DNA of 64,000 nt from Enoplosus armatus (Eukaryota > Chordata > Actinopteri > Centrarchiformes > Enoplosidae), in contig NC_092201.1 in assembly GCF_043641665.1 (NCBI RefSeq), positions 561,001 through 625,000 of the forward strand. The letters are read 5' to 3'. Made by a program: the position numbers and the translations under genes. The notes beneath the pieces are model-generated. The model was given only the letters and a program-made list of their open reading frames with translations, made no database searches and was not told the DNA's origin. The stretch's first letter is position 1; each line of letters opens with the position of its first letter. Positions 52,396 through 64,000 of this stretch are shown piece by piece.

Positions 52396-55300
52396 ATGTA
52401 AACTGGATCCAGAGCGGCTGGAGGAGACGCCCCTTCTCAGAGGCAGGATGTGTTACTGGGTCTTTGATTTGAATTTACCTCCTCGGCTACGAAACGGTTC
52501 GTAGGATCGTGTCTGTCGAGGATGTGAGTCATGTGACGAGTCATGTGGACAGGACACAGGTTCTGAGCTGAAGCAATAACACTATAAGGCACATATTTAT
52601 TACCCAATCAGACCAGCAGCCGCGCTGTGTTGACAGAAATATTGTGGTCTGATGAAAGTGTACGGAGGCCGTGAAGCGACGAGAGCAGAGCGATTCTGGT
52701 GCTCACGAACATCTGAAGACAATCGGCCTCTTTTGGTTTGTTTTTGTTTTTTTCCTACAAGCTACGTGTCACTAGACAGGAAACTGCTCGTGTCCCCTCA
52801 GGGCCTCCGTACCAAACACTAAAACATCAGGCGGATGAAACATGACTCACATCCCAGAATCATCGTGATGTTCCGACAGGATTAAACCAAAACGTACGCT
52901 TGTGTTTTTCTCGTTGAAACGTTCGACTGCAGCTGATGTTGGAGGTGAATCGAGCCAAAGCGTCTTCATTTCACTCTGTTTTCTCGCATGTGGAGGACAC
53001 AGCGTTTCCACCAAGAACACGATCTTGTGCCTGACCAGTTCCACGTCTTCATATCCTGTTTTATTTTTTATGTTGTTACTTTGAGGAAAGACACAAAGGA
53101 AAATCCAGTGCCCACTAAATGCTCTATAGTATTTTTGTACCACATATTGTGTAGATAACGTATTTATAAGCTATATAGAAAATCATTGTAAATCTATCCA
53201 TTGAACTCTTGCAGTACTTTTCATTCCGTCTTTTTTTATATTGCCTCATTATATTTTTCTACAGAAAATCACTCCGAACGTACGGCGACAATCTCAGATG
53301 AGTCGAGTCGAAGAACATATCCAGGTTCAGTGTCTGTTCATGTCACTCTGATGTTTGAAGGACTGTTGTGCCAAAATAATCTTTTCTAAACGATGTGGAG
53401 GCAGAAAGCCGGGACCAGAGGGGCACGCGAGGCGGCACCCGCTCTGTTGCCTTGACGACCGAGTCAGCAATCTGTTGTTTTGTACATCTGTTGTCTTTGT
53501 GTCTCGTGACGACCAGAAATCTATTTTTCAAGAGAACTTGTTGGTCGTCGGAGGAGCGCTGAAAGTCACGAAGAGAGAAATAACACCAGCATGAATCAGA
53601 CAATCGAACTGCTTCACACTCAACAGCTCGTCACAGCAGGTTCATCAGAGCGCCACCTGATGGCCCTCTCTTTTTTTACACATCCAAGCACAAAGAAAAC
53701 ATCTGTCTTAATGAGACATTTTACTGTCTGGAGACGTGTTTTAATCCTGAAACGGGCCGAGATGATTCCTCCTGTTTTCACTGAACGTTCCCTCCTTTCT
53801 AGAAATGAGGACACGAGTTAAGTAATCTCACAGTAACGGCTTCTGTTCTTCAGAGCGTGGGGGCGCTGCAGCGTGTCATTTTCTACAGTGCAGTGATCTG
53901 TCGTTACAAACTACATAAACTAAACAACATTCGATTTTTTCATTAAACACAAACAGAAATGATCTGATCAAACTGCGGACACATTACGATCAATAACAAA
54001 ATGTTTGATACCCAGCAGCCCTTATAGTCAATCGTTTTGTTCCTGTTGAGATAATTCAACTTGCTTCAAGAGAAATTTGTCCTTTTATCAAGAAAACAAT
54101 TCTAGAAACAGAATTTTACGAAGCCATCGAAGCTCTGAAAGATATTTTTGGTATTTTGGTATTACAAGTTATCTTATTCTTGTTTGCTCACAAGTTATTG
54201 TCTCGGCGCACAAATGATTAATTTGGATGCAGTTATCATCCCGGTCAGTTGTCCTGGAGACACAAATTATTGTAATAATAGTTTGCACAGATGACGTGTC
54301 CCTTTAAGATATTTGCATAAATTATTATTTTGTGCGCGGAAGATATAAAGAACTAGAATATATTATCCTCATGGACTTCGACAGCTTCGTACAATGACTT
54401 GTTCTGGTCACCAAACTCCCCCCAGTTTTTTGCTCATTTAAGAGAATAAGATTTAGGACTCCATAATGTGGCAGGTTTTTTTTACAGTGCAGTAATGACT
54501 CAGAAACCCAAACCACCAAAAGTTTCTCTCGTCTTTGGCTCCTGCTGCCTCCAAACGTCGTCAGCATCTGTCCACATCTGTCAGACAGCCGAGAGCTACC
54601 TGTGGTACAATCGCTCATCCACACATCAGGTGTGTTTTCAGGCCGACTGCGCGCACACGCATCAAACACAGAAACATTGGGAGACGTTCTCATTCTCTAA
54701 CTGCACTTTACAGGACTTTTATTTTTTTATCTGATTTCTGATACAAAACTTGGTATTTGTCGTGCAGCTGGAAGGAAGTTGCGTAAAAAGGTGGTGACGT
54801 TTGGTTTGTGTGTTAGAAGAGTCCAAACAGATGGCTGACGGGGTGAAGAGGAGACTTTATAGTCTGTTGGTGTCGGGAACTTTTCTGGTAAATCGTTCCT
54901 CAGACGACTTATTTTACCCTCAATTTAGTAACTCGAACCCTCAGTTTACCTCATTTGCTCTCTTGGATGAATCGTTTGTACAGTTTTGTAAAGACTACAT
55001 CTCTCTGTTCTTCTCCTCTGAACATCATCTGTTTCTTTTATGAACTGGAAATCATCTGAAGGATCACGGAAGTTGTTTTTTTTTTGCTGTGAAACAATCT
55101 GTAATCCTGTAAAATCTGTCGAACATGAACAAAATATCGTGTTTGAAGACAAAATCCATTTATTTTAGACAAAGATGGAATCAAACTATTCAGTCTCAAA
55201 GTGATTACATTTTAGGGGTTAATTAAGTCATTTGAGGACTTGATTTAATATTTTAAGGGAACCTAAAAATCCAATGGCACTAGTCAAGTTTTGAGGGTGT

Positions 55301-55765
55301 AAATGACTACATTGAAGGAGTGAATCAGCAGTACTGATGTGTTGGCCTGGGTATCGGCTTAAATCTAATCTTCATACAAAACCTGAGTTTGGGTCCCAAA
55401 ACGTTTTTCAATTTCTTACAAATTTTGTACAAAACCTTTATTTCTAAAAGAAGGCAAATTTGTCAAAAGTTAAATGTTGTTTAAACACATGCAGACGATG
55501 CAGATAAGATCAAGTTTAAAATGTGCAGTTTTGTATTAATGTTGTTGTTTTGGGACATTTCGTACTTTGACAGCTGACAGTTCATCCGTCCCGCCGGATG
55601 TTGACGAGGATGTTGATCAGGAACCATCTGATCCAAGAGAACCGCTTTGAAACTGAGCGAACGCTCGATGTTAACTTTTACTACCTCGGTGCTCCAGACA
55701 TTATTTAGGTTCGATACCCGGCCTCCTGACTCCTTTGAGGCTTCACAGACTTGGTAGGAAGGTTC

Positions 55766-55789
55766 AATAAAAAATGAATATGTAATAAA
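55766..55789 (+). promoter_or_regulatory. lrp6: Candidate lrp6 polyadenylation signals
   Basis: AATAAA at 55766-55771 and 55784-55789. Confidence 0.4.
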
Positions 55790-55790
55790 G

Positions 55791-57129
55791 ACACCTGACA
55801 GAAATGAGACAAATCAAACTTCAAATCAGTCTCGTTGAAACGTCCTTCTCTGAAGTTGGACTCTCTGTACAGATCGTGACGAACGTGGTCGAAAAGAGTC
55901 AAAGAAAGTCGAAATGTAAAAAGATGAAAAAGGGTGAGTTTTTTTTGTAAAGCACTTTTGTCTCCAGGTTTTAAAGGAGGTTCGACAGGAAAACAGAAGT
56001 TTGTGTCGTTGTTTTTTTGAGATGTTGTCCTTCATCCGTTCTGTTCTCATGGTGCTTTGCGAGGACGTTTGTGGAGACAACCAACATTTGGTTCGTCATG
56101 TTCGTTTAATTTCCACTAAACTGTTTTTATACGATGACTGCTTTACCTGTAAACCAGAGTACCAGATGGACCTGTACAGCCCATCCAGCTGCCACCATAA
56201 GCTGTTGTAACTCATGAAATGCTGATTTTTTTTTTTCTTTTTGTTAAATATAAAGTGAGTGAACTTTTAACGTCAGTGTCCGTGTGCTGATTGATATTTT
56301 GGGGATTTATGGATCAATACACACTCTGGTTTCCCAAAACAAAACGCTGGCATGCGTTTACAGTCTAACTTAAGAAAGACGCCATCGTTCGAGAAAACTT
56401 GGAGATCAAAAGATGGATGTGGTCCGACCACAGGCGGCAGAAGTAGGAGGGTAGGAAGTAGGGAAGGGGCCACTGGCCCTCGGAGTACTCATGTACCGTA
56501 TTAATACTGTATTAATACTTCTGAGTACTCATGGGTCAGCTGGTGTGATCCCATCATAAGATGGTCCCGTTACATTTTAGTTTTATTTTAGATCATTTAA
56601 ATGTCTTTCCACAGTCTGCACACACACAAGAACAATTCAAGAACATTAACACATCAGTGAAACTAACACAAACACAGAATCACAAGGAACACGAACATAG
56701 TACATTTTATAATTCAGATTAAAGTTTTATTGTATTTTAAAAGTCTGGAAACTTTGTAGTAACTGTTAAATACCAACATTTCTATAGAACATAGTTATGA
56801 TCAGTGTTACATAAGACGGCCTGTTCCACTTTAAGAAAACTTTGTTTTTTTATTTCCTTTTTGATTCCAGGTTCCTTTGCAGCTACCGTAATAAGCGATC
56901 ACAGCCAGAAATGAGCACAATGTGGCACATTTAGCTCTTGTTTTCACGGTGATACAAACTGTTATTCCACTAAACAATGATGTGACAACAGGAAGGAGGG
57001 CCGAGAAGAAAAAACCTGCTCTGACATTATTATTTTTCTTACTCATATCAGGAGCTAAAAGAGGCGCACAAGTTTTATCTACCGCTTCTATTCTGAGTTT
57101 TACGGTAATTGTAAACACGCCTCCGTTGC
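55791..57129. other. Intergenic region lrp6 to tbk1
   Basis: No gene recognised. AT-rich with short T runs. Confidence 0.6.
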
Positions 57130-57230
57130 CTCACTCTGCGCTGATTGCACCGCTCCTGTCATATGACCGAGGAACAGCGGAAGAAGAGGACTCCGCCGCA
57201 GAAAGAAGGGTGTGCAAATAAACAAAATTA
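57130..57230 (+). promoter_or_regulatory. tbk1: Possible tbk1 promoter / noncoding first exon
   Basis: A CpG-containing purine-rich block (CCGCCGCAGAAAGAAGG) about 0.95 kb before the coding start. The tbk1 start codon lies in an exon with an acceptor immediately upstream, so a noncoding first exon must exist; its position here is a guess. Confidence 0.3.
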
Positions 57231-58132
57231 AAACGGTTAATTTTACACGAGAAACCGTAGTGAGACTTTACCCACCGTCACCGTTTTGTAGCTCGACGTG
57301 TTAACTAACGGACCCGGTTATCCGTCACAGTTTAAGTGGTTAGCATGTTAGCACGACGCAGGTTTAAATGATCGTGTTCAGTTCCGATTTCTGTGACAGC
57401 GTCTATGTCCGCAGAAAGTGAAAATATAACCGACACCAGGTTACAGACACACGGACACATTTACAGACTTTAGTCCAACGGACAGGAGAGCTTCTATCCG
57501 CTAACTCCGCGCTGTTTCTGTATATTTATGAGCTAATGTTAGCGGGCTCGTTGTTAAAGCTATAGATGCTTATATTCATATTCATGTTCCGGCGTTAAAC
57601 AGGAGGAACAGATTCAGTGACATTAAATCTTATGAATTATAATCTGCTGTATCATTGTCACGTCACGGTGAATTATGTCTCTCACTATGTCAGCTTTTTG
57701 TTGTTTGAGGCCTGAAACGGGAATTTCCCACCGACACACCGTGACGTCGCGAATACGTAATGACGTGGTGAATGCCGAGCAGGCACCATAATACGAACTT
57801 TGTTTTTATTTATTTATTTTATTTGTGTATTTTGCTCTGGATTATTACTATTGTTACTGCTTTTTAACAAATACATTAACACAACTAAGAAATAAAACAC
57901 AAAATTAAAAAGAATCTAATAAAATAAAGTAAAATGACATAAAATACAAACTTTATAAACATATGTAACTTAATACAATTATAAAAGATAAATAAATATA
58001 TAATAAAGTAATAAATAAATAGATCAAAATCACTCTCAGTATTGAGTTTGATACCCAGCCCTCCTGGTTGCTGGTTTATTGATGACATCGATCAGTTGCT
58101 GTGTTATTGATTGGTTGTTTCTGTGCGTTCAG
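57231..58132 (+). other. tbk1: Presumed tbk1 intron 1
   Basis: No coding. 57780-58025 is AT-rich low-complexity sequence. Confidence 0.5.
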
Positions 58133-58152
58133 GATCACGTGCAGCCGTCAGG

Positions 58153-63742
<5,590 letters not shown>

Positions 63743-64000
63743 GTACTGATTCACTACATCATCATGTCTCAGATTCATTTACTGCAGCGTTCAATAACTA
63801 CAGACAGGAAACTGTTGAAAGCACACGAGTGGCCTTCATGAATACAATGTGTTTTAATAATTTAACTGTTAACACCTCAAACACAGTTCAGCTCAACGGT
63901 TTAACCTCTGCTCTGAGTCAGAGAGCTGCAGGTAACCATAGCAACAGGAGTGATGCTTCAGGTAAACTGACTACAAACGCACAGCTGGCAGCTCGTTCCT

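Larger units (their letters stand above)
51915..55790 (+). other. lrp6: lrp6 3' UTR (extent uncertain)
   Basis: No coding. Begins with a (GGA)n run at 52016-52042. AATAAA signals at 55766 and 55784 would give a UTR near 3.9 kb, comparable to the long mammalian LRP6 UTR. Earlier ATTAAA at about 52195 could give a short form. 53100-53260 is AT-rich and typical of a UTR. Extent is inferred from position alone. Confidence 0.45.

Overview
The window is vertebrate nuclear DNA, almost certainly from a percomorph-type teleost fish; the species cannot be fixed from sequence alone. The signs are GT-AG introns, proteins close to known vertebrate orthologs, short introns (an LRP6 coding region of about 29 kb), abundant CA/TG microsatellites, and several dispersed repeat families typical of spiny-rayed fish.

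Five protein-coding genes lie on the + strand. cradd (1429-4131, 2 coding exons) encodes the CARD plus death-domain adaptor RAIDD. A C11orf98 homolog (8031-10032, 4 exons) encodes a small basic protein. mansc1 (15999-18973, 3 exons) encodes a type I membrane protein with a MANSC domain and a Thr-rich mucin stalk. lrp6 (23158-51914, 23 coding exons, 1618 residues) encodes the Wnt co-receptor and is complete. tbk1 (58153-63742 and beyond; first 416 codons) encodes the innate-immune kinase and runs off the right edge. All exon junctions were placed by hand from GT/AG signals, phase continuity and protein homology. The genes do not form one pathway: lrp6 is Wnt signalling, tbk1 interferon/autophagy signalling and cradd caspase-2 activation. 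The mansc1-lrp6 adjacency is also found in human.

Between genes lie dispersed repeats, simple repeats and GC-rich stretches without a recognisable protein. The largest noncoding block is 10033-15998. The region 51915-58152 holds the lrp6 3' UTR and the tbk1 upstream region.

The most unusual feature is three minisatellite arrays that each include a real exon boundary. The array before lrp6 exon 3 repeats the acceptor plus the first 12 exonic bases. The array after tbk1 exon 3 repeats the exon end plus its donor about 37 times. The array after tbk1 exon 5 does the same about 19 times. Each array therefore carries many copies of a working-looking splice site beside the genuine one. Other notable items are a perfect 22-bp-stem hairpin at 14181-14249, a 90-nt stop-free in-frame intron in the lrp6 cytoplasmic tail region, a NAGNAG acceptor at lrp6 exon 5, and a poly-Thr coding repeat in mansc1.
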